A DNA stretch of 64,000 bases from Nitrospina sp. (GTDB lineage: Bacteria > Nitrospinota > Nitrospinia > Nitrospinales > VA-1). Of the stretch, positions 51,093 to 59,740 are shown one piece after another (the first letter of the stretch is position 1; each line of letters starts with the position of its first letter). Under the pieces are notes generated by a model. The model was not told the DNA's origin, did not search any database, and saw only the letters and a program-made list of their open reading frames with translations. The stretch is taken from assembly GCA_018653085.1 (NCBI GenBank), contig JABIAY010000049.1, forward strand, positions 54,335-118,334. Direction: 5' to 3'. The position numbers were made by a program, and so were the translations under genes.

Positions 51093-51147
51093 GGTGATTT
51101 ACAATTGCAATACGCGAGCTAGAGCATCTTTTGAAGCAAACCATCCT

Positions 51148-52254
51148 TTGATAGAAGACAAACACATTCAGACTATGCGCAGGGCGCTTGAACTTGCGGC
51201 TCGTGGCAGAACCAGTCCCAATCCCATGGTGGGGGCAGTTGTGGTCAAGCAGGGAAAGGTTGTGGGCGAGGGGTATCATTCCCGTGCCGGCTATCCTCAC
51301 GCCGAGGTCGAGGCCTTGAGGCAGGCTGGCAACAAAGCCCGGTCCGCTGACCTTTACGTTAACCTGGAACCGTGTTGCCATTTTGGCCGGACGCCTCCCT
51401 GCACCGATGCGATCATTCAGGCAGGGATCAAAAGGGTATTTGTCGGTATGAAAGACCCCAATAAACAGGTCAGCGGGAAAGGTTTGCGCGCACTCAAAGC
51501 ACAGGGTATTGTCATTGTTTCCGGTATTTTAAAAAAAGAATGTATGAAGCTGAATGAATCGTTTGTAAAAGTCATGCAAACGGGCATGCCATTCGTGATT
51601 ATGAAAACAGCCATGTCTCTGGATGGAAAAATTGCCACCCGCTCTGGAGACGCGCGTTGGATTTCAGGGGAGCTGGCACGAAAGCATGTTCACAAGATCA
51701 GAAACTATGTGGATGCCATCCTGGTGGGAACAGAAACCGTTTTAAAAGACAATCCTCGTTTGACTTGCAGACTTGCAACAGGCTCGGTCGAACATCCCAT
51801 CCGTATTATTCTGGACCGAAGAAACAGGATTCCACTTACGGCAAATGTTTTTAAAAACAGTCGTTCCCAACCAGTCATTTATGTGACCGGATCCGATATT
51901 TCTCCTGCCCGCCAGAAAGCTCTGGTTGCCAGGAAGGTGGAAATTCTAAACGGCAAATTCGGTAAAAATGGATTCCACATCAAGCCTCTCCTGAAAGAAT
52001 TGGCAAATAGAGATATGAACTCTATACTTGTTGAAGGCGGCGCCGAACTGAATGCCAGTGTTTTGAAAGCAGGCGTAGTAGACCGGGTTGTTGCATTCAT
52101 CAGTCCGATATTAATAGGGGGGGGCAAGGCTCCCGGTTTTCTCGGAGGGCAGGGCGTGATGAAGGTGAATGACGCAATAAAGTTAAAGGATATTGAAGTG
52201 ACAAAAATTGGTGAGGATTTAATGGTGGAGGCGATCCCATGTTCAGCGGAATAG
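51148..52254 (+). CDS. ribD: Bifunctional riboflavin deaminase/reductase
   Basis: RibD deaminates and then reduces the pyrimidine intermediate of riboflavin synthesis. The deaminase domain has the zinc motif HAEVEA and PCCHFGRTPPC; the reductase domain runs from about 150 with MKTAMSLDGKIATRSGDARW and VEGGAELNASVLKAG. TTG 51148 gives 368 residues, beginning shortly before the expected MRRALELAARG helix. ATG 51175 is a shorter option, and a GTG at 51094 lies inside a repeat. It overlaps ribE by 16 bp. Confidence 0.94.
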   Translation: MIEDKHIQTMRRALELAARGRTSPNPMVGAVVVKQGKVVGEGYHSRAGYPHAEVEALRQAGNKARSADLYVNLEPCCHFGRTPPCTDAIIQAGIKRVFVGMKDPNKQVSGKGLRALKAQGIVIVSGILKKECMKLNESFVKVMQTGMPFVIMKTAMSLDGKIATRSGDARWISGELARKHVHKIRNYVDAILVGTETVLKDNPRLTCRLATGSVEHPIRIILDRRNRIPLTANVFKNSRSQPVIYVTGSDISPARQKALVARKVEILNGKFGKNGFHIKPLLKELANRDMNSILVEGGAELNASVLKAGVVDRVVAFISPILIGGGKAPGFLGGQGVMKVNDAIKLKDIEVTKIGEDLMVEAIPCSAE

Positions 52255-52880
52255 TGCTATCGGTAGGAACCATTGGCGAGTATGTCCAGAAAAACGAAGG
52301 AGCAGTGCTGGTTGTAGATACGGACCTTTCTGAATTTGAGGATGGTGAGAGCATTGCCGTGAACGGCGTTTGCCTCACCGTTGTGGATTCGACCGAGACG
52401 ACTTTCAAGCTCGATCTCAGTACCGAAACCCTGAGCCGGACCAACTTTAAAAACGCGAAAAAAGGCGACCGGGTTAATCTTGAGAGGTCTCTCACTCCAT
52501 CGGCGAAAATAAGCGGACATTTTGTCAGCGGCCATATAGATCAGGTCGGTGAAATCGTGGACATCGAGGAGAAACCGGGTGAGGTCTTGTTTCGGTTTTC
52601 CCATCCTGCGGAACTCGGCTCTTTCATCATGGAAAAAGGTTCCATTGCCATAGATGGAATCAGTTTGACTGTTTTCGATTGTAAGGACAACCAATTCACG
52701 GTTTCCATCATTCCTTACACTCTGAGTCATACGAACTTGAGTTCAAGAAAAATAGGCGATTTAATCAATATTGAATGTGATATGATCGGGAAATACGTAT
52801 TTAAAGCCTGTGAAACCCTGTTGAGTCCGGGTGAGAAAAAACCTTCGCTTGATTTTCTCCGGCAACAGGGCTTCGTATGA
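52239..52880 (+). CDS. ribE: Riboflavin synthase alpha chain
   Basis: Riboflavin synthase dismutates two lumazines to riboflavin. The 213 residues start [15 protein letters not shown] and contain two repeats of the lumazine-binding barrel, each with a GVCLTV or GISLTVF stretch and [10 protein letters not shown]. Length is normal. The start overlaps ribD and its stop overlaps ribBA by 4 bp. Confidence 0.96.
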   Translation: MFSGIVLSVGTIGEYVQKNEGAVLVVDTDLSEFEDGESIAVNGVCLTVVDSTETTFKLDLSTETLSRTNFKNAKKGDRVNLERSLTPSAKISGHFVSGHIDQVGEIVDIEEKPGEVLFRFSHPAELGSFIMEKGSIAIDGISLTVFDCKDNQFTVSIIPYTLSHTNLSSRKIGDLINIECDMIGKYVFKACETLLSPGEKKPSLDFLRQQGFV

Positions 52881-54103
52881 TTGAGGAAGTTATGGGAAAC
52901 GAGTTCAGTACTATTGAAGATGCCCTCGAGGATATCCGGCAGGGAAAAATGATTGTCATCGTGGATGATGAAGATCGGGAAAATGAAGGCGATCTGATGG
53001 TCGCCGCCGAACAAGTCACTCCGGAAATCATAAACTTCATGGCGAAATTCGGGCGCGGACTGATTTGTCTTACCTTGACGGAAGACAGGGCCCGTGATTT
53101 AGGATTGAACATGATGGTTGATGATAACCAGTCTGCTTTTGAAACGCCGTTCACGGTTTCCATTGATGCCCGGAACGGTGTGACAACCGGAATTTCAGCG
53201 GCGGACAGAGCGCATACAATTAAAGTTGCGATTGATCCGGATACGGTCAGAAACGATCTGGTAAAACCAGGGCATATTTTTCCATTGCGGGCAAAAAACG
53301 GCGGTGTGCTGGTTCGCATGGGGCAGACCGAAGCTTCGGTGGATATGGCGCGTATTGCTGGTTTACAGCCTTATGGTGTGATTTGCGAAATCATGAATGA
53401 TGATGGCACCATGGCCCGGGTTTCTCACCTGACGCAATTTATAAAAGAGCATGGGTTGAAAATGATCACCACCAAAGACCTGGCCGAATACCGGTTCAAG
53501 AAAGAAACTTTGGTGGAAGAGGTCACCTCCACCATTTTGCCGACACCTTCCGGTGAGTTTCGCGCTGTTGTCTTTAAGAATACTTTGAATGACCAGACGC
53601 ATATTGCGTTGGTCAAAGGAGAAATTCAGGAAGATGAACCTACACTGGTTCGGGTTCACTCGCAATGTTTGACGGGAGATGTTTTTGGTTCCTATCGCTG
53701 CGATTGCGGGGAACAATTACAAAAATCCATGGAGATGATTGAGGAGGACGGAAAAGGTGTCCTGCTTTATTTGTATCAGGAGGGACGAGGGATAGGAATC
53801 GTCAACAAGATGAAAGCCTATGCATTACAGGATGAAGGAAAAGATACCGTGCAGGCCAATGAAGAACTCGGATTCAAACCTGATTTGCGGGACTATGGTA
53901 TCGGTGCCCAGATCCTGCGTAAGTTGGGCCTCGGAAAGATCAGGATCATGACGAACAATCCCCGTAAAATTGTCGGGCTGGAAGGTTATGGCCTGCACTT
54001 GGTGGAAAGGGTGCATATTGAAGTCCAGGCTAAAGATGACAATATCAAATACCTTCGGACCAAGCAGGAAAAGATGGGCCATATGTTTCAAAATATTAAA
54101 TAA
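52877..54103 (+). CDS. ribBA: Bifunctional DHBP synthase / GTP cyclohydrolase II
   Basis: One chain makes both substrates of lumazine synthase. The N-terminal DHBP synthase shows [17 protein letters not shown] and [13 protein letters not shown]. The C-terminal GTP cyclohydrolase II (from about 205) has [21 protein letters not shown] with the zinc cysteines, and [21 protein letters not shown]. The 408 residues match typical RibBA. It overlaps ribE by 4 bp. Confidence 0.97.
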   Translation: MIEEVMGNEFSTIEDALEDIRQGKMIVIVDDEDRENEGDLMVAAEQVTPEIINFMAKFGRGLICLTLTEDRARDLGLNMMVDDNQSAFETPFTVSIDARNGVTTGISAADRAHTIKVAIDPDTVRNDLVKPGHIFPLRAKNGGVLVRMGQTEASVDMARIAGLQPYGVICEIMNDDGTMARVSHLTQFIKEHGLKMITTKDLAEYRFKKETLVEEVTSTILPTPSGEFRAVVFKNTLNDQTHIALVKGEIQEDEPTLVRVHSQCLTGDVFGSYRCDCGEQLQKSMEMIEEDGKGVLLYLYQEGRGIGIVNKMKAYALQDEGKDTVQANEELGFKPDLRDYGIGAQILRKLGLGKIRIMTNNPRKIVGLEGYGLHLVERVHIEVQAKDDNIKYLRTKQEKMGHMFQNIK

Positions 54104-54112
54104 ATCACTTGC

Positions 54113-54577
54113 ATGGCTAAATATATAGAAGGGGACCACAATGCGAAGGGGCTCCGGTTTGGAATCGTAGTGAGTCGCTTTAATGACTTTGTGACTAGCA
54201 AGCTTCTCAACGGCGCGCTGTCAGCACTCAAAGAGCACGGGGCCGCTGAAGAGGACCTGGAAGTGGCCCGGGTTCCCGGAGCGTTCGAAATTCCACAGGC
54301 CGCGAAAAAACTTTGTTCCTCCAGAGAATTCAGTGCCATCATCTGCCTGGGAGCGGTGATTAAAGGCGATACCCCGCACTTCGATTTTATTTCGGCTGAA
54401 ACCAGCCGTGGTGTCGGTCAGGTAGGACTCGAGTTCAACATTCCCGTTTTGTTCGGTGTGTTGACCACAAATAACCTTGAGCAGGCAGTAGCAAGGTCGG
54501 GGGACAACTCTTCCAATAAGGGGAGAGAAACGGCCCTGGCGGCTGTTGAAATGGCAAATTTGTTCAGGAAGGTTTGA
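54113..54577 (+). CDS. ribH: 6,7-dimethyl-8-ribityllumazine synthase
   Basis: RibH condenses the RibA and RibB products to lumazine. The 154 residues contain RFGIVVSRFNDFVTSKLLNGA, RVPGAFEIPQAAKKL and ICLGAVIKGDTPHFDFI with the catalytic histidine. It is 9 bp after ribBA and its stop overlaps the nusB upstream region. Confidence 0.97.
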   Translation: MAKYIEGDHNAKGLRFGIVVSRFNDFVTSKLLNGALSALKEHGAAEEDLEVARVPGAFEIPQAAKKLCSSREFSAIICLGAVIKGDTPHFDFISAETSRGVGQVGLEFNIPVLFGVLTTNNLEQAVARSGDNSSNKGRETALAAVEMANLFRKV

Positions 54578-54585
54578 GGAAACTT

Positions 54586-55005
54586 ATGGGGAAGCGCCGC
54601 GCCGCAAGGGAATTGGCTTTAAAATTCCTGTATCAGAACGAATTCAACCCTGATGACCGTGAAGTTCAGATGGAGCAGTTTTGTGAAAGAGCAGATACCC
54701 ATCTTGAAATCACCGAGTTCATGAAAGTGCTGGTCGATAAGGTTTTTGCCCATACTAAAGAGGTTGATACTCAGCTTGAAAAATTCAGTAACCACTGGGC
54801 ACTGGATCGCATGTCCATGATTGACCGGAACATTTTGCGTCTGGGTATCAGCGAATTGTTGTTTGACGCTTCTACCCCGCCAAAGGTAGTGATTAACGAG
54901 GCTGTTGAGATTGCGAAAAAATTTGGATCCGCAGATTCACCGGATTTTATCAACGGCATTCTCGATAAAGTTTTTAAAGAAACCGGCCCGCCAATCGTAA
55001 AATAA
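54586..55005 (+). CDS. nusB: Transcription antitermination factor NusB
   Basis: NusB binds boxA RNA with NusE in rRNA antitermination. From ATG 54586, after GAGGA at 54577, the 139 residues read MGKRRAARELALKFLYQ and later MSMIDRNILRLGISELLFD and VVINEAVEIAKKFGS, all standard. An in-frame TTG at 54574 overlaps ribH. A ribH-nusB pair is common. Confidence 0.95.
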   Translation: MGKRRAARELALKFLYQNEFNPDDREVQMEQFCERADTHLEITEFMKVLVDKVFAHTKEVDTQLEKFSNHWALDRMSMIDRNILRLGISELLFDASTPPKVVINEAVEIAKKFGSADSPDFINGILDKVFKETGPPIVK

Positions 55006-55012
55006 ACCGACC

Positions 55013-55732
55013 ATGCGTTATATTATCTTCTCCGATTTGCACAGCAACCTCGAAGCCCTGAATCAATTCCAAAAAGAGATAGAGAGCATCGATTACGACA
55101 AACTGGTTTGTCTTGGGGATATTGTCGGTTATGGAGCCGATCCCAACCCTTGTGTTGAGTGGGTAAGGGAAAAGGTGGATTTTACTGTTGCGGGAAACCA
55201 TGATTGGGCCGCTGTCGAAAAGACCGATACCACATATTTTAATGCTTACGCCTATGAATCGTGCCTGTGGACCCGGGAAAAACTGACAGAGGAAAATAAA
55301 AATTTCCTAAGAGCGCTTCCTCTGGATCACGAAGAGGGGGGAGTGTATTGGGTGCATGCGTCTCCTTTTGAGCCGGAGGCCTGGCATTATGTGACTTCAA
55401 AAATCGGGGCCAAACGATACTTCAGACATTTTGATGCACCCATCTGCTTTGTCGGTCATTCGCACAAGCCCGTTATTCTGGAACAAACAGCGGATGGAGA
55501 GGTGAACGACTATGTCTCGGAGTTATGGGATATCGAACCGGGACACCGTTATATTTTTAATGATGGTAGTTTGGGGCAACCCCGAGATGGAAATCCGGAC
55601 CCTGCATTCATGGTTTATGACTCCGAAGAGAAAACGGTGAGAGTCTGCCGCTTTGAGTACGACGTGAGGGTTACTCAGGACAAAATTCGTGAAAACGGTC
55701 TGCCTCTTTACCTGGCCGAGCGTCTGGCGTGA
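55013..55732 (+). CDS. Metallophosphoesterase
   Basis: A 239-residue calcineurin-like phosphoesterase of the YfcE/diadenosine-like group. The metal-binding motifs are in order: FSDLHSNLEAL, LGDIVGYGADPNP, VAGNHDWAA, WVHASPF and VGHSHKP. It is 7 bp after nusB and likely in the same transcript. Substrate is unknown. Confidence 0.9.
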   Translation: MRYIIFSDLHSNLEALNQFQKEIESIDYDKLVCLGDIVGYGADPNPCVEWVREKVDFTVAGNHDWAAVEKTDTTYFNAYAYESCLWTREKLTEENKNFLRALPLDHEEGGVYWVHASPFEPEAWHYVTSKIGAKRYFRHFDAPICFVGHSHKPVILEQTADGEVNDYVSELWDIEPGHRYIFNDGSLGQPRDGNPDPAFMVYDSEEKTVRVCRFEYDVRVTQDKIRENGLPLYLAERLA

Positions 55733-55764
55733 GGCAGATGATTGATTATCTTATTGATAGACGA

Positions 55765-55793
55765 TTGACCCTGTGCAGGGGAAATGGTATGCT
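55765..55793 (+). promoter_or_regulatory. Sigma-70 promoter upstream of the amidase gene
   Basis: TTGACC (55765-55770) and TATGCT (55788-55793) are separated by exactly 17 bp. The predicted start near 55800 gives a leader of about 55 nt. Confidence 0.6.
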
Positions 55794-55855
55794 TAATCGA
55801 CAAAACTTCAATAAAATTAACTAGTTAAGGTGAGTAGGCGTTTTTGGGCCTTGCC

Positions 55856-57451
55856 ATGTTTATGCATCGATTTCATTCAAAATTGAAAAATGCGGCCGTT
55901 GTTGCGGCGTTGGCATTTCTGTGTTTGCAGGTTCCTTCTGCCTGGGCTGGGACTAACCATTCCTCCAAGGACCTTTATTATCTGGCGCAGAAATCCTATT
56001 ACCAACTCATGGGATCCCCAGATAAACAGAAATTCCGCCACCACTGGGATAAGGTCATTCATAAGTTTTCTCAAGTGGTGGAACGGTACCCCAAAAGTAC
56101 GGAGGCTTATAAAGCCGTTTTCACCGTGGCCCGGTTGTACGAGGGATTAAACAAGATTTCCAAAAACGCAAAGGATCTGGATCAGGCTCTCCATTATTAC
56201 AAAAAAGTTTCTCATGACTTTTCGCCGGGTACGCTGACCGATGACGCGCTGTTTGAGTCGGCTGAAATCTATCGTGATAAAAAGGATTTTTCCTCTGCCG
56301 CGAGGATTTTAAAAACGATTTATGAAAAGTATCCCAAGGGTGACCGGGCAAAGAAGGCCCGTCTGCAATATCAGCAACTCGCGTCAAGGGTTCATGAACT
56401 AAAAAAGCAGACTGCTCCTGTAAACAAAAAACCGGTTACAGTGAGGAAAGAAAAAAAGCTCGAGCCGGTAAAGGTTGCTTCGGCTGTGAAGCGAAAAAAA
56501 GAAGTGATTTCCAAGAGGAAATCGAAACAGCCCGAACCGATAAAGATCGCTTCAGCTGTGAAGCCGGGAAAAAAGAAAGAGGTGAAATCCTCGCCGGTCA
56601 GACTGAAAAAAAAGGTTGTAAAGCAGAAGTCTGAGAAAAAAGCGATTGTCGCGAGCAAAGCGAGGCCATCGGCCAAAGCGCCGGTTAAAAAAGCACTTTT
56701 CAAAAAAGGCAAAAAAGGCAAACGAGGTTATCTTTACGCGCCTTCTTCCAGTGAGGCAAGGCGTTCTGCACCGTTAGTTGTCGTGGATGCAGGCCACGGT
56801 GGCAAAGACCAGGGCGCAAAAAGTAAAAAGGGAGCCCATGAAAAAGATATCAACCTGACCATTGCCCGGCACGTCAAAACCATATTGGTGAACCGCTTTA
56901 AATACCGTGTGGTGATGACCCGAAAGGATGACACATTTATTCCGCTGAAAGAAAGAAGTGAGATTGCCAATAATAGGAACGCAGAGCTGTTCGTTTCCAT
57001 TCATGCCAATGCCGCCAAAAGAAAGTCGGCGCATGGTATAGAAACGTATTTTCTCGGTACGACTAATAATGACCGGGCTTTAGCTACCGCCGCCCGGGAA
57101 AATGGCGAACTGGTTCATTCCGTCAAGGATGATCAGGTTCAGCAAATTCTGGCAAGCCTCATTACCACCACCAAGATTAATGACTCTTCGAGATTGGCGG
57201 GTACGGTACAGGATAATCTTTTTCGATCTTCCAGGAAAAAGTTTCGGGAACTGAAGAACCTTGGAGTCAAAGAAGGCCCTTTCTACGTTCTCCATGGTGC
57301 CGATATGCCCAGCATTCTGGTTGAGGTCGGTTTTTTGACCAACCGGAAAGAAGCGCGCATGCTCTCCAAACCCGACTACCTTTATAGACTGGCTTCGTCC
57401 ATAGCGGAAGGTATCCATAAATATCTACAGGACAAAGGCCCATCTATTTAA
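55856..57451 (+). CDS. Secreted N-acetylmuramoyl-L-alanine amidase with N-terminal TPR-like region
   Basis: The 531-residue protein has a signal peptide ending WAG, a TPR/YfiO-like helical region (about 35-170), a basic, lysine-rich linker of about 110 residues, and a C-terminal amidase_3 domain. Catalytic residues are seen in VVVDAGHGGKDQGA, GAHEKDINLTIAR, SIHANA and SILVEVGFLTNRKEA. It cleaves peptidoglycan stem peptides, probably at division or cell separation. ATG 55856 or 55862 are both possible. The TPR N-terminus replaces the AMIN domain of E. coli AmiC. Confidence 0.9.
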   Translation: MFMHRFHSKLKNAAVVAALAFLCLQVPSAWAGTNHSSKDLYYLAQKSYYQLMGSPDKQKFRHHWDKVIHKFSQVVERYPKSTEAYKAVFTVARLYEGLNKISKNAKDLDQALHYYKKVSHDFSPGTLTDDALFESAEIYRDKKDFSSAARILKTIYEKYPKGDRAKKARLQYQQLASRVHELKKQTAPVNKKPVTVRKEKKLEPVKVASAVKRKKEVISKRKSKQPEPIKIASAVKPGKKKEVKSSPVRLKKKVVKQKSEKKAIVASKARPSAKAPVKKALFKKGKKGKRGYLYAPSSSEARRSAPLVVVDAGHGGKDQGAKSKKGAHEKDINLTIARHVKTILVNRFKYRVVMTRKDDTFIPLKERSEIANNRNAELFVSIHANAAKRKSAHGIETYFLGTTNNDRALATAARENGELVHSVKDDQVQQILASLITTTKINDSSRLAGTVQDNLFRSSRKKFRELKNLGVKEGPFYVLHGADMPSILVEVGFLTNRKEARMLSKPDYLYRLASSIAEGIHKYLQDKGPSI

Positions 57452-57461
57452 GGGAAGAAGT

Positions 57462-58793
57462 ATGACAGCTCCGATCATCGCTATCGTTGGCAGAGCCAAT
57501 GTTGGCAAATCCACCTTATTCAACAAACTCACACAGAGCCGTTCGGCAATTGTCAATGACACGCCAGGGGTGACCCGGGACCGGATTTATGGCGCCGCAG
57601 AGCTTGAGAACCGTCCGGTTTTAATTGTTGATACAGGGGGAATTGATGTCAATACCGCAAACCAGATAGAACTGAAAGTGGTGACGCAGGCCTTGTGGGC
57701 TCGAGAAGAAGCGGACTTTGTGATCGTTGTTGTGGATAACCAGGCCGGACTGACCGGAACGGACAGGGAAGTGATTGACCAGGTTCGTAAAGCCGGGAAA
57801 CCTTTTTTTCTTGCTGTTAACAAGGTAGACTCGGCGTCCCAACATTTTATTCTGCCAGAATTTTCCGAGTTGGGGTTGGATAACATCTTTGCGGTTTCAG
57901 CCGAGCATGGCAATGGTCTTTATGAGTTGATTGAAGCGATGGCCCAAGCCCTTCCTGAGGCAGAACCGGAGCCCGACTTCGGTGAGGATGATATTCGCAT
58001 TGCGGTGATCGGAAAACCCAACGTGGGAAAATCTTCTCTGATCAATAGTTTGTTGAAATCCGAGCGTTGTATTGTTTCCGACGTGCCCGGAACCACTCGG
58101 GATGCGATTGATACGTTTCTTGAATGGAATGAGCGGCGTTTTGTTTTGATTGATACGGCGGGAATCCGGCGCAAGGGGAAAACCCATCAGGTTCTAGACA
58201 AATTCAGCGTGATCATGGCTCTTAAAGCGCTGGACCGTTGTGATGTTGCGGTGCTGGTGCTGGATAGTGCGGAGCAGGTCTCAGACCAAGATGCTACGAT
58301 TGCTGGCTACGCGATGGATCGTGGCAAAGCGTGTTTGATTTTAGGTAATAAGTGGGACTTGTCGAAGGAAAATGAAACTTCCTTTGATGAGTTTGAAGAG
58401 CATGTGCGTTACAGGCTTAAATTCCTGGAGTACGCTCCTGTGGTGACGGTTTCGGCAAAAACGAGTTTGCGAATTGACAAGATTCTGCCGCAGGTGGAAA
58501 AGGTTTACGAAGAGTATTCCCGAAGAATACCTACCGCAACTCTGAATGAGTGTTTTGAACGTGCCATACAGAAAAATCCCATGTCGAGTTACCGGGGAAA
58601 ATTCATGAAAATGTTTTATGCCACGCAGGTAAAAAAGCGACCGCCTACGTTTAAATGTTTTTTGAATTTCCCGCAAGGGATTCATTTTTCCTACCGTCGT
58701 TACCTGGTCAATTTTTTGAGAAAAACCTTCGGGTTTTCCGGGACTCCTGTCCGGCTCATTTTAGCCGGGAAAAGAAAAGGCGTAGATTCCTGA
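57462..58793 (+). CDS. der: Ribosome biogenesis GTPase Der
   Basis: Der is a double GTPase needed for 50S subunit maturation. The 443 residues carry two G domains with P-loops GRANVGKSTLFN and GKPNVGKSSLIN, DTGG and DTAG switch-II motifs, NKVD and NKWD specificity motifs, and a C-terminal KH-like domain. It follows the amidase by 10 bp. Confidence 0.97.
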   Translation: MTAPIIAIVGRANVGKSTLFNKLTQSRSAIVNDTPGVTRDRIYGAAELENRPVLIVDTGGIDVNTANQIELKVVTQALWAREEADFVIVVVDNQAGLTGTDREVIDQVRKAGKPFFLAVNKVDSASQHFILPEFSELGLDNIFAVSAEHGNGLYELIEAMAQALPEAEPEPDFGEDDIRIAVIGKPNVGKSSLINSLLKSERCIVSDVPGTTRDAIDTFLEWNERRFVLIDTAGIRRKGKTHQVLDKFSVIMALKALDRCDVAVLVLDSAEQVSDQDATIAGYAMDRGKACLILGNKWDLSKENETSFDEFEEHVRYRLKFLEYAPVVTVSAKTSLRIDKILPQVEKVYEEYSRRIPTATLNECFERAIQKNPMSSYRGKFMKMFYATQVKKRPPTFKCFLNFPQGIHFSYRRYLVNFLRKTFGFSGTPVRLILAGKRKGVDS

Positions 58794-58827
58794 AAAATCT
58801 TTCATAGGATCATGTGGAACAAAAGTG

Positions 58828-59337
58828 TCAGTGTGAAATTTTAACTACCTTGATCTGAAAGGTCAAAGTCTTACCGGCCAGAGGGTGGTTCATATCCAGC
58901 GTAATGAATTCAGGTGTGACTTCAGTAATAAATGCTCGCATCTGTTGTTCTCCTGAGCCTCCAACGATGAGTCCCATGCCCACCTGAGGTTCTCTGTCTT
59001 GCGGGATTTCTTTCCTGGGGACTTTTTGAACCAGTTTAGGGTTGGCATCTCCATAGGCCTCGGCAGGGGGGAGTGTGAATTTCTTCTCCTCGCCTACCTT
59101 CATTCCTTTGACGGCCTTTTCGAATCCAGGAATCACACGTCCGGTTCCCAATTCAAACTCCATGGGGGTATCATGATTGCTGGAAGAGTCAAATACGGTT
59201 CCATCACTTAGCGTTCCGGTGTATTCGAGAGTCACCTTGTCGCCCTTTTTAGCCGGAGCCTGGTCAGCACCTGAAACCTGAACGGATACAACAGAAAACA
59301 AGATGAAAATAATCGCAAAAAATTTATGCCTTAGCAT
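58828..59337 (-). CDS. Exported FKBP-type peptidyl-prolyl isomerase (SlyD-like)
   Basis: A 169-residue protein with a signal peptide ending QVSGA, an FKBP domain with KGDKVTLEYTGTLSDGTVFDSS and GRVIPGFEKAVKGMKVGEEKKF, and the SlyD insert-in-flap with a terminal LDMNHPLAGKTLTF segment. The histidine-rich SlyD tail is missing. It probably helps fold periplasmic proteins. It begins 4 bp after the small gene at 59342. Confidence 0.92.
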   Translation of the reverse strand: MLRHKFFAIIFILFSVVSVQVSGADQAPAKKGDKVTLEYTGTLSDGTVFDSSSNHDTPMEFELGTGRVIPGFEKAVKGMKVGEEKKFTLPPAEAYGDANPKLVQKVPRKEIPQDREPQVGMGLIVGGSGEQQMRAFITEVTPEFITLDMNHPLAGKTLTFQIKVVKISH

Positions 59338-59341
59338 CGCA

Positions 59342-59482
59342 TTACCCTTCTTTAATGGTGGGTGGCAAAAAAACGATCATCAGGAAGATGACCACAGCAA
59401 TCAGTGTGTACCGGGTTTCCCCTATGAGCATCAAACTTTTGAAAGCAGAAGTTTTGTTTAATTTTCGCCCGGATTTTGGCAT
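59342..59482 (-). CDS. Small single-helix membrane protein upstream of the FKBP gene
   Basis: ATG 59482 follows AGGTGG by about 8 bp and opens 46 codons: a basic, serine-rich N-terminus (MPKSGRKLNK) and one membrane helix around YTLIAVVIFLMIVFLPP. The stop is 4 bp from the FKBP start, and its end supplies the GAAGGG binding site, so the two are translationally coupled. Its size hides it from standard length cut-offs. No family recognised. Confidence 0.65.
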   Translation of the reverse strand: MPKSGRKLNKTSAFKSLMLIGETRYTLIAVVIFLMIVFLPPTIKEG

Positions 59483-59588
59483 TTTCGAGTCCACCTGTCA
59501 ATCCATGAAGCATTTAAATAAGGAGCCTGCAATCAACGGTCTTTTTGATGGAGGCGTGGATTTATAGGTGTTTAACTCATATTAAGTT

Positions 59589-59617
59589 TTGACATTTGCT
59601 ACGAAATTTGGAATGTT
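59589..59617 (+). promoter_or_regulatory. Possible promoter of the EF-G-like gene
   Basis: TTGACA at 59589-59594 is perfect; 17 bp later the -10 is only AATGTT (59612-59617), with a TTTATA just beyond. It lies 124 bp before the start at 59741. Confidence 0.35.
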
Positions 59618-59740
59618 TATAGCTCTAAATCACCAATACCAGCAGTTCATCGATAACGGCTCTTGTTTCATGGTCAGAGGAAGCGGAGTTAGTTTCCTGT
59701 GTCCCGGTTTTCGGGTGCTCTATTTACCAAGCGAGGTGAT

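Noticed and set aside
50971..51147. FMN riboswitch upstream of ribD
   Set aside because: No RFN-like conserved core; the region is a simple repeat hairpin.
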